Shown: in pieces, positions 55,567-63,488 of the stretch
Layout: every line of letters starts with the position of its first letter
Numbering within the stretch: position 1 is the first letter of the stretch
Source: CAXBPY01 sp003455275
Lineage (GTDB): Bacteria > Bacteroidota > Bacteroidia > Chitinophagales > UBA10324
NCBI GenBank assembly: GCA_963977675.1
Contig: CAXBPY010000004.1
Location: 10,253 to 74,252, forward strand
Length of the DNA: 64,000 bases
Reading direction: 5' to 3'
Program-made: the position numbers and the translations under genes
Notes under the pieces: generated by a model
Database searches by the model: none
The model's input: only the letters and a program-made list of their open reading frames with translations
Told to the model about the DNA's origin: nothing

Positions 55567-56646
55567 GTGATAATCGAAATCAAAGTTCCGGTAGTCGGTG
55601 AATCCATAAATGAAGTGACGCTGGCCAAGTGGTTGAAAAAAGATGGTGAATCAGTTGTGCGAGATGAAATGCTGTGCGAAATGGAATCAGAGAAGGCAAC
55701 TTTCGAATTGAATGCAGAACAAAGCGGCAAACTGAAAATCATTGCGCAGGAAAAATCGGTTTTGAAAATTGGTGATGTGGTTGCATCGATTGATACAGAA
55801 AGTGCAGGAGTAGAATCAACTTCTTCTCCCGAAAAAAAATCTTCAACACCAAAACAAGTTGAAGAAAAAAAATCTGAACCTGAAGTTGAGCAGAAAAATA
55901 TTTCGGTAGAACCAACCACTAGCCACCAGCCACCAACCACTAAACCCGGAACCCGCCGCGAGGCAATGAGTTCTCTGCGCAAAACTGTGAGTAAGCATTT
56001 AGTTGCAGCAAAAAATCAAACTGCAATGCTCACCACTTTCAATGAAGTGGACATGAGCGCGATTATGGAAATACGAGCGCAGTCGAAAGAACTCTTTAAA
56101 GAGAAGTACGGTGTGGGTTTGGGCTTCATGTCATTTTTTGTAAAAGCGGTATGCAAGGCAATCCAGGAATTTCCTGCAGTGAATGCAAGCATTGATGGCG
56201 ACGATATTATTTACCACGACTACTGTGATATTTCCATTGCTGTTTCCACTCCGAAAGGTTTAGTTGTTCCTGTGATTCGCGATGCAGAAAAACTTTCGAT
56301 GTCAGGAATAGAAATGAAAGTGGCTGAGCTTGCGAACAAGGGAAGAGAAAACAAACTTTCGATGCAGGAAATGAGTGGAGGAACATTCACCATTAGCAAT
56401 GGCGGTGTGTTTGGATCGCTGATGTCAACACCCATCATCAACATTCCGCAAGTTGCAATTCTTGGAATGCATAAAATTCAGGAGCGACCTGTGGTGGTGA
56501 ATGGAGAAATTGTAATTCGTCCAATGATGTATCTCGCGCTCTCGTATGATCACCGGATGATTGACGGAAAAGAATCTGTTTCATTCTTAGTGAAGGTGAA
56601 AGAGTATTTGGAAAATCCTTTGCAATTTATGATGAGTGAGATTTGA
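55567..56646 (+). CDS. 2-oxoacid dehydrogenase E2 (dihydrolipoamide succinyl/acyltransferase), short form
   Basis: 359 residues from a GTG at 55567. Lipoyl domain first (VPVVGESINEVTLAKWLKKD, lipoyl Lys in EMESEKATFEL), then a linker of about 45 residues rich in Lys, Glu, Pro and Thr, and then the catalytic trimer-forming domain (RKTVSKHLVAAKNQTAMLTT, KAIQEFPAVNASIDGDD, MSGGTFTISNGGVFGSLMST and the active site LSYDHRMIDGKESVSFLVK). The linker carries no peripheral E1/E3-binding domain, which standard SucB/PdhC proteins have. No E1 or E3 gene is adjacent. It is closest to the succinyltransferase (SucB) branch. Confidence 0.88.
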   Translation: MIIEIKVPVVGESINEVTLAKWLKKDGESVVRDEMLCEMESEKATFELNAEQSGKLKIIAQEKSVLKIGDVVASIDTESAGVESTSSPEKKSSTPKQVEEKKSEPEVEQKNISVEPTTSHQPPTTKPGTRREAMSSLRKTVSKHLVAAKNQTAMLTTFNEVDMSAIMEIRAQSKELFKEKYGVGLGFMSFFVKAVCKAIQEFPAVNASIDGDDIIYHDYCDISIAVSTPKGLVVPVIRDAEKLSMSGIEMKVAELANKGRENKLSMQEMSGGTFTISNGGVFGSLMSTPIINIPQVAILGMHKIQERPVVVNGEIVIRPMMYLALSYDHRMIDGKESVSFLVKVKEYLENPLQFMMSEI

Positions 56647-56670
56647 CAACTTTTTAAAAGTTGTCAAATC
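56640..56670. terminator. Perfect 15-bp hairpin over the E2 stop codon
   Basis: GATTTGACAACTTTT (56640-56654) and its exact complement (56656-56670) are separated by a single base. The stop codon TGA (56644-56646) lies inside the left arm. With no U tract after it, it may act as an mRNA-stabilising or REP-like element rather than a classic terminator. Confidence 0.65.
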
Positions 56671-56725
56671 TGACCCGGGACTCATCCTTCATCTATCATC
56701 CTTCATCCATCCTTACTTTCGCGGC

Positions 56726-57400
56726 ATGTTCAAAATAAATTTTGCAGAATACAAAGGCAGCTTCAGTACTTGGGACACTTGTCCGAAATTCAAAATCCCT
56801 GAAGTATCATTTATCGGGAGAAGTAATGTCGGGAAATCATCACTCATCAATATGCTGTGCGGCAGAAAAGATTTGGTGCGCGTGAGTAACACGCCCGGAA
56901 AAACTCAGTCGCTGAATTTTTTCTTAGTGAATGATAAGTATTATATGGTGGATATGCCCGGTTATGGTTTTGCACGCGTGAGTCAGGAAGAAAGAAAGAA
57001 ATGGAAACGCATGATTGATAACTATTGTTTGAAGCGCGAGCAACTCGTGAACACATTTGTGCTGGTGGATGCGCGCCACGAGCCGCAAAAAATTGATATT
57101 GATTTTATCAAAACGCTTGGCGGATGGCAAACACCTTTTGCAGTTGTATTTACAAAAGCAGATAAAGTGAAGAGCGAACAGTTGAAAGCAAACCGCGCGC
57201 TCTTCGAAAAATATTTGCTGAGCGATTGGGAAACACTTCCTCCGATTTTCGTAACCTCATCAGAAGACCAAACCGGAAAACAAGAATTGCTTGACTATAT
57301 GGAGAAGTGCTACAACGCTTATGTGATTCCTCCAAAGAAGAAAGATGAGGAGTTGGCGAAGAATAAAAAACCAGCAGGTGAAAACAACAAGCGTGAATAA
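56726..57400 (+). CDS. engB: Ribosome-biogenesis GTPase EngB/YsxC
   Basis: 224 residues from the ATG at 56726, where GTPase motifs begin soon after: G1 GRSNVGKSS (residues 31-39), TPGKTQSLNFF, G3 DMPGYGFARV and G4 TKADKVK. It assembles the large ribosomal subunit and is essential in many bacteria. The frame is open upstream to 56636, but a -7-like box TACTTTCG (56714-56721) sits five bases before the ATG, which supports this start and suggests a leaderless mRNA. The tail is lysine-rich (KKKDEELAKNKKPAGENNK), possibly rRNA-binding. Confidence 0.92.
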   Translation: MFKINFAEYKGSFSTWDTCPKFKIPEVSFIGRSNVGKSSLINMLCGRKDLVRVSNTPGKTQSLNFFLVNDKYYMVDMPGYGFARVSQEERKKWKRMIDNYCLKREQLVNTFVLVDARHEPQKIDIDFIKTLGGWQTPFAVVFTKADKVKSEQLKANRALFEKYLLSDWETLPPIFVTSSEDQTGKQELLDYMEKCYNAYVIPPKKKDEELAKNKKPAGENNKRE

Positions 57401-57412
57401 GAATTTTCATCA

Positions 57413-57583
57413 ATGGAACATCAACCAGAAAATGCAGATGAGAACCAAAAAAGAGTTAGAATCCTTCTTTACATATTGCTGTTTATTGCTGTAGTTGTAA
57501 GTTACTTTTTTGTAACAAGGAAAAATGAACCATATCAAGATTCTCGAAAGACAAATGATACTTTGATTATGGTTTCGCCTTGA
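57413..57583 (+). CDS. 56-residue single-span membrane protein
   Basis: Reads MEHQPENADENQKRV, a hydrophobic helix RILLYILLFIAVVVSYFFVT, then RKNEPYQDSRKTNDTLIMVS and Pro. It is too short for usual annotation cut-offs but sits 12 bp behind engB on the same strand, has an ATG, a polar N-tail and a classic one-helix topology. I do not recognise a family; it is probably co-transcribed with engB. Confidence 0.55.
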   Translation: MEHQPENADENQKRVRILLYILLFIAVVVSYFFVTRKNEPYQDSRKTNDTLIMVSP

Positions 57584-57601
57584 ACATGTAGCTACCAACC
57601 A

Positions 57602-58372
57602 CTAACCACCAACCACGAATTTCAATCCATCATAAGCCAACTCAATTCCTTCAGGTAATTCCTTATTCACTTCATCATGCAATCCCATTTGGTGGCTGAT
57701 GTGAGTGAAATAAGTTTTCTCTGCTTTAAAATCATTGGCAACTGAAACTGCTTCCTCTAATGTGAAATGCGAAATATGTTTTTCGCGGCGCAGTGCATTG
57801 AGCACAAGAATTTTTGTTCCGTAAATTTTTTTCTTTTCTTCTTCCGGAATCATGTTCGCATCCGTGATGTAAGTGAAATCACCAATGCGAAAACCAAGAA
57901 CAGGCAAGCGGTGATGGAGCACACGAATCGGTTGCAGCTCTATTCCCGCCGCAAAAAATTTTTCAGAATAATTTATCGTGTGAAAATTCAACTCAGGAAT
58001 TCCGGGGTAATTTCTTTCTTCAAAAATGTAAGAGAACTCGCGGCGCAAAACCTGCTGCGTAAATTCAGTTGCATAAACTTCCGTTGGCTGCTGCATGAAG
58101 TAATTGAAAGCACGGATGTCGTCCATTCCAGCTGTGTGATCTTTATGTGAGTGAGTGAACACGAGCGCATCAAGCCGCTTCACATTTTCGCGCAACATCT
58201 GCTGGCGGAAATCAGGACCGCTGTCAATGACCAAAACTTTTCCATCTTGTTCAATCATGATGGAAGCACGCAGTCGTTTGTTTTTGGAGTCAGATGAATT
58301 ACAGATTTCGCACGGGCAGCAGATTACAGGAACACCCTGAGAAGTGCCGGTGCCGAGGAAGGTGATTTTCAC
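57602..58372 (-). CDS. MBL-fold metallohydrolase, PhnP-like
   Basis: 256 residues. Opens with the two-Cys site MKITFLGTGTSQGVPVICC, PCEICNSSD typical of PhnP-like phosphodiesterases, then RASIMIEQDGKVLVIDSGPD, the zinc motif FTHSHKDHTAGMDDIRAFNY, and a C-terminal TYFTHISHQMGLHDEVNK. Known relatives cleave cyclic phosphodiesters or nucleic acid ends; the substrate here is unknown. The last residues VVGG are encoded by a short intergenic-type repeat. Its start overlaps the upstream small gene by four bases (ATGA). Confidence 0.88.
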   Translation of the reverse strand: MKITFLGTGTSQGVPVICCPCEICNSSDSKNKRLRASIMIEQDGKVLVIDSGPDFRQQMLRENVKRLDALVFTHSHKDHTAGMDDIRAFNYFMQQPTEVYATEFTQQVLRREFSYIFEERNYPGIPELNFHTINYSEKFFAAGIELQPIRVLHHRLPVLGFRIGDFTYITDANMIPEEEKKKIYGTKILVLNALRREKHISHFTLEEAVSVANDFKAEKTYFTHISHQMGLHDEVNKELPEGIELAYDGLKFVVGG

Positions 58373-58641
58373 ACTTCAAGTTTTGCCTGCAGAAACGGAA
58401 GAAGCATTTGAGTTTCTTTTTCGTCAAGCAATGAGAAATTAATATCAAGCTCCGGAATCATTTCCAGAAAAGAATTGATGCGAGATTCGATATCGAAATA
58501 TTTATTCACTACCACAACTCTTTTTTCCTGTAAGATGCAAAATCCACTCTTGAAGGTTCCTTTCTCATAACGAATGGTGTAATTGCTTTCTTTCAGAATG
58601 TTCTCAATTTTTTGAAGCGTAGCCGGTGTGTATTTGAACAT
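58369..58641 (-). CDS. Small conserved hypothetical protein upstream of the MBL hydrolase
   Basis: 90 residues, soluble: FKYTPATLQKIENILKESNY, TIRYEKGTFKSGFCILQEKR, VVVVNKYFDIESRINSFLEM and a Glu/Leu-rich tail. No known motif recognised. The stop overlaps the hydrolase ATG, so the two are translationally coupled and probably functionally linked. Confidence 0.78.
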   Translation of the reverse strand: MFKYTPATLQKIENILKESNYTIRYEKGTFKSGFCILQEKRVVVVNKYFDIESRINSFLEMIPELDINFSLLDEKETQMLLPFLQAKLEV

Positions 58642-58732
58642 GAATTATTTTTTTCTGCAATCAAAGATGAACGCAATCATGAGTGAAGGCAAAAAGTTTT
58701 ATCAAAAGTTATTAGTGGAAAAGTGTGGGTGG

Positions 58733-58764
58733 TTTGTGTGAGTGCATAGCTTGAATTAGGTTTG
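58733..58764 (+). promoter_or_regulatory. Predicted promoter of the outer-membrane barrel gene
   Basis: TTTG (58733-58736) and TAGGTTTG (58757-58764) with a 20-base spacer. The ATG at 58770 comes only five bases after the -7 box, so the predicted transcription start falls on the start codon. Confidence 0.55.
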
Positions 58765-58769
58765 ACCTC

Positions 58770-59390
58770 ATGCACAAAAAATTATTTCTGTTCTCAATTT
58801 TTCTTCTCACCACCACTTTTTCATTCGCACAATTCAAAGGAGGATTTTACGCGGGCTTCAATGGCTCGCAGGTTGATGGAGATAACTATGCCGGTTATTA
58901 CAAATTGGGATTGAATCTTTCTGCAGCGGTTGAATTTCCGTTATCAGATTATTTCGGAGTGAGTATGGAAATTTCTTATTCACAAAAAGGAAGTCAGTCG
59001 AAACCGGTTCAGGGAATTCCGCGAGCATATTTTCTTAAATTGGATTATGTAGAAGTACCTTTCATGCTGAACTATCATGATCAGAAAAAAACTACACTTA
59101 GCATAGGTGCCAGTGTGAATCGGCTGGTTAATCAATATGAAGAAATAGGACCATGGTCCGGCGGAGTTTCGCGTCCAACCGGTATCCGTGATTTAAATAA
59201 TTTCTCTTATGAATTCAAAGCAGGGGGCTCTTATCAGTTGAACAATCATTTTCTGTTCAATGTGATTTACTCTTATTCTATCACAAGAATGGGGACTTCT
59301 GAAGACAGCCGCTTCCTGAATTTTGGTATGTATAATAACTTGCTTGAGTTCAGAATTGGTTACCTGATAAAAGGGCAAGCTGCTAAATAA
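58770..59390 (+). CDS. Outer-membrane beta-barrel protein, PorT-like family
   Basis: 206 residues with a signal peptide (LFLFSIFLLTTTFSFAQF) and eight-stranded-barrel-type strands (GGFYAGFNGSQVDGDNYAGY, YKLGLNLSAAVEFPLSDYFG, VSMEISYSQKGSQSK, YVEVPFMLNYHDQ, FNVIYSYSITRMG) ending LLEFRIGYLIKG. It matches the outer-membrane protein family that includes PorT, but the family has many paralogues and a T9SS role is not implied. Confidence 0.78.
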   Translation: MHKKLFLFSIFLLTTTFSFAQFKGGFYAGFNGSQVDGDNYAGYYKLGLNLSAAVEFPLSDYFGVSMEISYSQKGSQSKPVQGIPRAYFLKLDYVEVPFMLNYHDQKKTTLSIGASVNRLVNQYEEIGPWSGGVSRPTGIRDLNNFSYEFKAGGSYQLNNHFLFNVIYSYSITRMGTSEDSRFLNFGMYNNLLEFRIGYLIKGQAAK

Positions 59391-59393
59391 TTT

Positions 59394-59894
59394 TTATTTC
59401 CTTTTGAAAGTGAGCGCCGCAATAGCTGACAGTCCTACTCCCCATATCATAGAGAATACAAACAGCAGGAGATAAGAGAGAGCGGAGCCATTAAAACTGA
59501 ATTCAAGTTCTGCAAGTGAGTCATCAATTTCTTTTTGTGAAGCATTTCGTGCATGAAGTTGTTCGAGTGTAAAAGCTTTCAGCGAATCATAAAATCCCGG
59601 ATTGACGAAGTGCTGATAAAATGCAATAATGAGAGTGAAACCAAGACAATAAATAATTGAAAACTGAATTCCGGTTCTGAATCCTTGTCGATAATTCATA
59701 GTCCCGTTAAGGTTTTTTCTTTCAAGAAAAACTACATAGAAGATAAGAACCCAAAACAAAATCATAGGAACAAAGCGTGTGTATTGCCCTTGCTGCATGT
59801 TGGTAGAATTGAACCCGAGATAGTGTTCCATCATTATCCAGGCAATGGTGAAGGCAAGGAGGTAAAGCGAGTAGCGGATTGAAATAGGATTCAT
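59394..59894 (-). CDS. DUF4199 membrane protein
   Basis: 166 residues with four predicted helices (YSLYLLAFTIAWIMMEH, FVPMILFWVLIFYVVFLE, FSIIYCLGFTLIIAFYQH, LLLFVFSMIWGVGLSAIAAL) and the loop MNYRQGFRTGIQ typical of DUF4199, an uncharacterised family of Bacteroidota. Convergent with the barrel gene, three bases apart. Confidence 0.85.
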   Translation of the reverse strand: MNPISIRYSLYLLAFTIAWIMMEHYLGFNSTNMQQGQYTRFVPMILFWVLIFYVVFLERKNLNGTMNYRQGFRTGIQFSIIYCLGFTLIIAFYQHFVNPGFYDSLKAFTLEQLHARNASQKEIDDSLAELEFSFNGSALSYLLLFVFSMIWGVGLSAIAALTFKRK

Positions 59895-60028
59895 ATTGAA
59901 TGATTTTATTTTGAGAAAAATAAGAATAGAATCTGAATTCCATTTTCAAATTTTCATTCATAAATAATCTGCAATTTGAAATCTGAAATCTAAAATTGCA
60001 TCGCCCTTCTTACATAAGGGAAAAATTT

Positions 60029-61003
60029 ATGAAACCATTTCTCACATTGCTTTTCTACAAGTATGCGCGCGTAGAAAATGCAGAAACATTCGCAGCAGAA
60101 CATCTCGTGTTTTGCAAATCATTAAATCTTAAAGGAAGAATTCTTGTTGGTGATGAAGGCATCAACGGAACCGTGAGCGGCACGGTTGAAAATTGTAATG
60201 CTTATATGCAATCACTTTCTTCCAACAAAACTTTTGAAGGAATCGAATTCAAGATTGATGAAGAAGATGAAGTGTCATTTTCCAAGATGCATGTTCGATA
60301 CAAAAAAGAAATCGTTCACTTTGGAGTGCAAGATGTGAATGTGTGGGAAATGACCGGGCGTTACCTCGAACCGAAAGAGTGGATGGAAATGATGCACGAG
60401 CCCGACACCGTTGTAGTAGACATGCGCAATCGTGTTGAGTGGGAAGTAGGCAAATTCAAAAATGCAGTGACGCTTGATGTAGAAACTTTCCGTGACATTC
60501 CGAATCATCTTAGCGAACTCGAACAATACAAGGACAAAAAAGTTTTAGCGTATTGCACCGGCGGAATCCGTTGTGAGAAAGCAACTGCATATTTAATTCA
60601 GCAAGGATTTAAGAATGTGTTTCACCTTCACGGAGGAATTATTCGCTACGGAAAAGAAGCAGGAGGAAAAGATTTTGATGGCAAGTGTTATGTGTTCGAC
60701 AATCGCGTAACGGTAGATGTGAACTCAGTGAACCCGACTGTGATTTCTCATTGCAGAAGATGCCGAAATGAAAGCACCCATTTTGTGAACTGCGCCAACC
60801 CTGAATGCAATGAGCATTTTATTTTATGTGAAGCGTGTGGCTGGGAAATGGAAGGCGCATGCAGCGATGAATGCAAAGCTCATCCTCGAAGAAGAAAGTA
60901 TGACGGCACAGGGTATTATCAGAAGCACAATCAGGAATATCAAACGGAGAAAGCGAGAAAGAAAAAGTGGATGAACAGCGAATTTGGAGATTTGAAAATT
61001 TAA
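60029..61003 (+). CDS. trhO: tRNA uridine(34) hydroxylase TrhO (rhodanese-family, YceA)
   Basis: 324 residues from the ATG at 60029 (an open frame to a TTG at 59996 has no coding look). N-terminal acylphosphatase-like part (FYKYARVENAETFAAEH, LKGRILVGDEGINGTVSG), then the rhodanese domain with the active Cys at about residue 176 in AYCTGGIRCEKA, VFHLHGGIIRYG, and a C-terminal zinc-type cysteine cluster (CRRCRNESTHFVNCANPECN, HFILCEACGW). It adds the 5-hydroxyl group at U34 of certain tRNAs. Confidence 0.9.
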   Translation: MKPFLTLLFYKYARVENAETFAAEHLVFCKSLNLKGRILVGDEGINGTVSGTVENCNAYMQSLSSNKTFEGIEFKIDEEDEVSFSKMHVRYKKEIVHFGVQDVNVWEMTGRYLEPKEWMEMMHEPDTVVVDMRNRVEWEVGKFKNAVTLDVETFRDIPNHLSELEQYKDKKVLAYCTGGIRCEKATAYLIQQGFKNVFHLHGGIIRYGKEAGGKDFDGKCYVFDNRVTVDVNSVNPTVISHCRRCRNESTHFVNCANPECNEHFILCEACGWEMEGACSDECKAHPRRRKYDGTGYYQKHNQEYQTEKARKKKWMNSEFGDLKI

Positions 61004-61036
61004 ATATTTGAAAATGAAACTTCTTAGCGCGAAAAC

Positions 61037-61570
61037 TTATTTCGCAAACCATTTTTCCCTCATCACCGAATAATGATATTCATCTCTGAACTCGCCGAAC
61101 TTGAAAACTGAGTTTCTGAAAACTCCATCGTAATTAAATCCAAGTTTTTCTAAAACCTTTTTTGAAGCATCATTTCCACTGAACACACTTGCGCAAACTC
61201 TTTCAATCGGAAGTGAATTAAAACCATGCGTAATGATTGCTTCTGCAGCTTCTGTTGCATAACCATTTCCCCAATAAGGTTCGCCGATGTAGTAACCAAT
61301 CTCAGCATTCTTGTGATACACATCATCCTTCTGAAACACACCGCACGAGCCAATCGGTTTTTCATTGAGTGTAACACACATAATTTCCTGAGGAGTTTTT
61401 TCTCCGCCGAATAGTTTTAGAAATTCTTCACCTGCTTCGCGCGTGTATGGGTGCGGAAACCTATCGCGCATATTCATCGCGATGTTGCGATTGTTGGCTA
61501 TCGCGAGGAGGTCATTCAAATCCTGAATTGTCCACGGACGAAGAACCAATCTTTTTGTCTGAATCATCAT
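61037..61570 (-). CDS. GNAT acetyltransferase, RimJ/RimL type
   Basis: 177 residues: RLVLRPWTIQDLNDLLAI, IGSCGVFQKDDVYHKNAEIG, YYIGEPYWGNGYATEAAEAI, ERVCASVFSGNDASKKVLEK and LGFNYDGVFRNSVF, the motifs A/B of the family. Related enzymes acetylate ribosomal proteins or small amines. Its first 59 bases overlap the 3' end of the ACMS decarboxylase gene in another frame. Confidence 0.88.
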   Translation of the reverse strand: MMIQTKRLVLRPWTIQDLNDLLAIANNRNIAMNMRDRFPHPYTREAGEEFLKLFGGEKTPQEIMCVTLNEKPIGSCGVFQKDDVYHKNAEIGYYIGEPYWGNGYATEAAEAIITHGFNSLPIERVCASVFSGNDASKKVLEKLGFNYDGVFRNSVFKFGEFRDEYHYSVMREKWFAK

Positions 61571-62573
61571 TCAAATTTTTTCCAAGCCATTCAAATGCAT
61601 TCGTGCGCAATAATTTTTCCTGCGTTGCCGGTGAGAGATTCATACTCTCAATCAATTTCCCGGGGTGATGTTCGCCGAGCGGAAACGGATAATCAGAGCC
61701 AAGACAAATTTTATCTTCTCCCTTCAGTTTCATGATATACTCCAGCATGTCGCGGTCGTGCACAAGTGAGTCGAGCCAGAATTTTCCGAGATAATCTTTC
61801 GGTGGTTTCTTGTTGTGAACTGCCACCAAATCAGGGCGCACATCAAAGCCATGCTGTATGCGCCCAATGCTTGATGGAAAAGCACCGCCACCATGAGCAA
61901 ACGCAACACGAAGATTTGGAAATTTTTCGAACACACCGCCGAATATCATAGAGCAAATTGCGAGCGATGTCTCGGCTGGCATACCTACCAACCAAGGCAA
62001 CCAATAGTCAGGCATTTTTTCTTTTCCCATCATGTCCCATGGGTGAACGAAGATGGCGGCATCTAATTCCTGCGCTGCCTCATACACCGGAAAGAGTTGC
62101 GGCGAATTCAAATTCCAATCATTGATGTGCGAACCAATTTCCACTCCCGGCAATCCTAATTCTTTCACGCACCGCTCTAATTCCTTCACTGAAAGTTCTG
62201 GAGATTGAAGCGGAAGTGTTCCGAGTCCGATGAAACGCTCCGGATAATTTCTAACAACAGAAGAAATATGGTCGTTGAAAAAGCGCGCAGTGTCATAGGC
62301 ATTTTCTGCTTTCGCCCAGTAGTTGAACAACACCGGAATAGTGCTGAGCACTTGCACACCCACCCCATGTTTATCGCATTGGTGCATTCGCACTTTGGGG
62401 TCCCAACAGTTATCTTCTATCTCGCGAAAAAATTTATCGTCAATCATCATCCGTGCGCGGCAGTGCTTGTGATGATCCAAATGAATGTAACCCTTCTCGT
62501 TAAACTTTTCCGCCCAGCGCGGAATGTGTTCTGGAATTATGTGTGTATGAATATCAACCTTACCAGGATGCAT
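61512..62573 (-). CDS. 2-amino-3-carboxymuconate-6-semialdehyde decarboxylase (amidohydrolase)
   Basis: 353 residues of the ACMSD branch of the amidohydrolase superfamily: metal HxH in VDIHTHIIPEHIPRWAEKF, GVQVLSTIPVLFNYWAKAEN, FVHPWDMMGKEKMPDYWLPW, FAHGGGAFP and CLGSDYPFPLGEHHPGKLIE with the metal Asp. It removes CO2 from the product of 3-hydroxyanthranilate dioxygenase (encoded at 14373-14897), diverting it from NAD toward catabolism. The last 15 or so residues (SDKKIGSSSVDNSGFE) go beyond the conserved domain and cover the acetyltransferase start. Confidence 0.9.
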   Translation of the reverse strand: MHPGKVDIHTHIIPEHIPRWAEKFNEKGYIHLDHHKHCRARMMIDDKFFREIEDNCWDPKVRMHQCDKHGVGVQVLSTIPVLFNYWAKAENAYDTARFFNDHISSVVRNYPERFIGLGTLPLQSPELSVKELERCVKELGLPGVEIGSHINDWNLNSPQLFPVYEAAQELDAAIFVHPWDMMGKEKMPDYWLPWLVGMPAETSLAICSMIFGGVFEKFPNLRVAFAHGGGAFPSSIGRIQHGFDVRPDLVAVHNKKPPKDYLGKFWLDSLVHDRDMLEYIMKLKGEDKICLGSDYPFPLGEHHPGKLIESMNLSPATQEKLLRTNAFEWLGKNLNDDSDKKIGSSSVDNSGFE

Positions 62574-62689
62574 GGGGACAAACTAAAGAACTAATTTGGT
62601 GTTGAGCAAAGTGTATTCACGAAACATCTGTGATGTGCTAATTCAGAAATGTGCTAATGTTCGGTAGCTTTTTATTTTAGTCCCTTACT

Positions 62690-63331
62690 ATGGAACCAAC
62701 TGAAAGAAAACCGCATGAGATAAAAGAGTTTCAAACCAACTCACGGCTCGAAGCATTCAGCGATGGCGTGTTTGCCATTGTGATTACACTGCTCGTGCTC
62801 GAACTTACGATTCCTGAATTGCGCAATCACGATTCGAAGCAGGAATTGTTTGAAGCACTTTACTCCATCAGAAATAAGCTGCTGAGTTATGCGCTGTGTT
62901 TTCTTTTTGTCGGTCAGTTATGGATTTCACACTCAAATCTTTTTCGAATTGTTCGAAAAACTGACATCAATTTATTCTGGCTCAATAATTTTCTGCTGAT
63001 GTGTGTTTGCCTGTTTCCATTTGTAGCAGGCATCATCGGCGATTACCCAAGAAACCCCGGTGCAATGATGGTTTTTGGAATTTTATATTCTGTTACCGGT
63101 GTTGCTTTTTGCGCAATGGCCATTTATTGTTCAGTAAAAAAATTTCTGACTAATGCACTTCCTGAAGAGCGCTTAAAGAAAGGTTCCATCTATATGATCT
63201 CGATGATGACATTGTCCGTCATTCCGGTTTTTATCGCAGAATACAATCCTGCCATGGCGCTGGCTTGTTACTTCCTGCTCACTGTAGGATATATATTCGG
63301 GCAAAAGTTTTTTGTATTGAAGGAGAAGTAG
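62690..63331 (+). CDS. TMEM175-family potassium channel-like membrane protein (DUF1211)
   Basis: 213 residues with six helices. The first carries the family signature RLEAFSDGVFAIVITLLVLE (FSDGVFA lines the pore in characterised TMEM175 homologues), followed by ALCFLFVGQLWISHSNLFRI and NNFLLMCVCLFPFVAGIIGD. It forms K+-selective channels in bacteria and lysosomes. No neighbours suggest regulation; it appears to be monocistronic. Confidence 0.88.
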   Translation: MEPTERKPHEIKEFQTNSRLEAFSDGVFAIVITLLVLELTIPELRNHDSKQELFEALYSIRNKLLSYALCFLFVGQLWISHSNLFRIVRKTDINLFWLNNFLLMCVCLFPFVAGIIGDYPRNPGAMMVFGILYSVTGVAFCAMAIYCSVKKFLTNALPEERLKKGSIYMISMMTLSVIPVFIAEYNPAMALACYFLLTVGYIFGQKFFVLKEK

Positions 63332-63383
63332 TGAGTTTAGAAAATTTGAAAGTGTGAAAGTTTAGAAAGTTTTTATGTCGCTA

Positions 63384-63421
63384 AGAGTTGCCAATCCCGT
63401 TCGAACGGGATTGGCAACTCT
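63384..63421. repeat. 38-bp perfect palindrome
   Basis: AGAGTTGCCAATCCCGTTC (63384-63402) is the exact reverse complement of 63403-63421; the centre is TTCGAA. It lies between the TMEM175-like gene and the last gene and would form a 17-19 bp hairpin. The next repeat copy at 63860-63906 has a related but different hairpin (15-bp arms, 17-base loop). Confidence 0.9.
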
Positions 63422-63487
63422 CTCCTCCGCCGCGCCTCCATGTAGTTTTTTGTTTTGGAGGTTTGAGAAAAAAATTACTTTGGTGCT
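63411..63487 (+). repeat. Direct repeat, copy 1 (77 bp) with promoter-like boxes
   Basis: From TTGGCAACTCTCTCC to ACTTTGGTGCT this stretch is nearly identical to 63896-63973. It contains a small inverted repeat (CCTCCA/TGGAGG), a TTTG (63454-63457) and a -7-like TACTTTGG (63476-63483) with an 18-base spacer. It ends two bases before the ATG of the gene at 63489. Confidence 0.85.
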
Positions 63488-63488
63488 C

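Noticed and set aside
55524..55982. 152-codon frame antisense to the E2 gene
   Set aside because: Covers the lipoyl domain and linker in reverse; the sense frame has clear domains and the antisense one has none.
63375..63488. N-terminal extension of the last gene
   Set aside because: Would translate the 38-bp palindrome and the direct repeat; the ATG at 63489 directly behind the promoter-like box is better.
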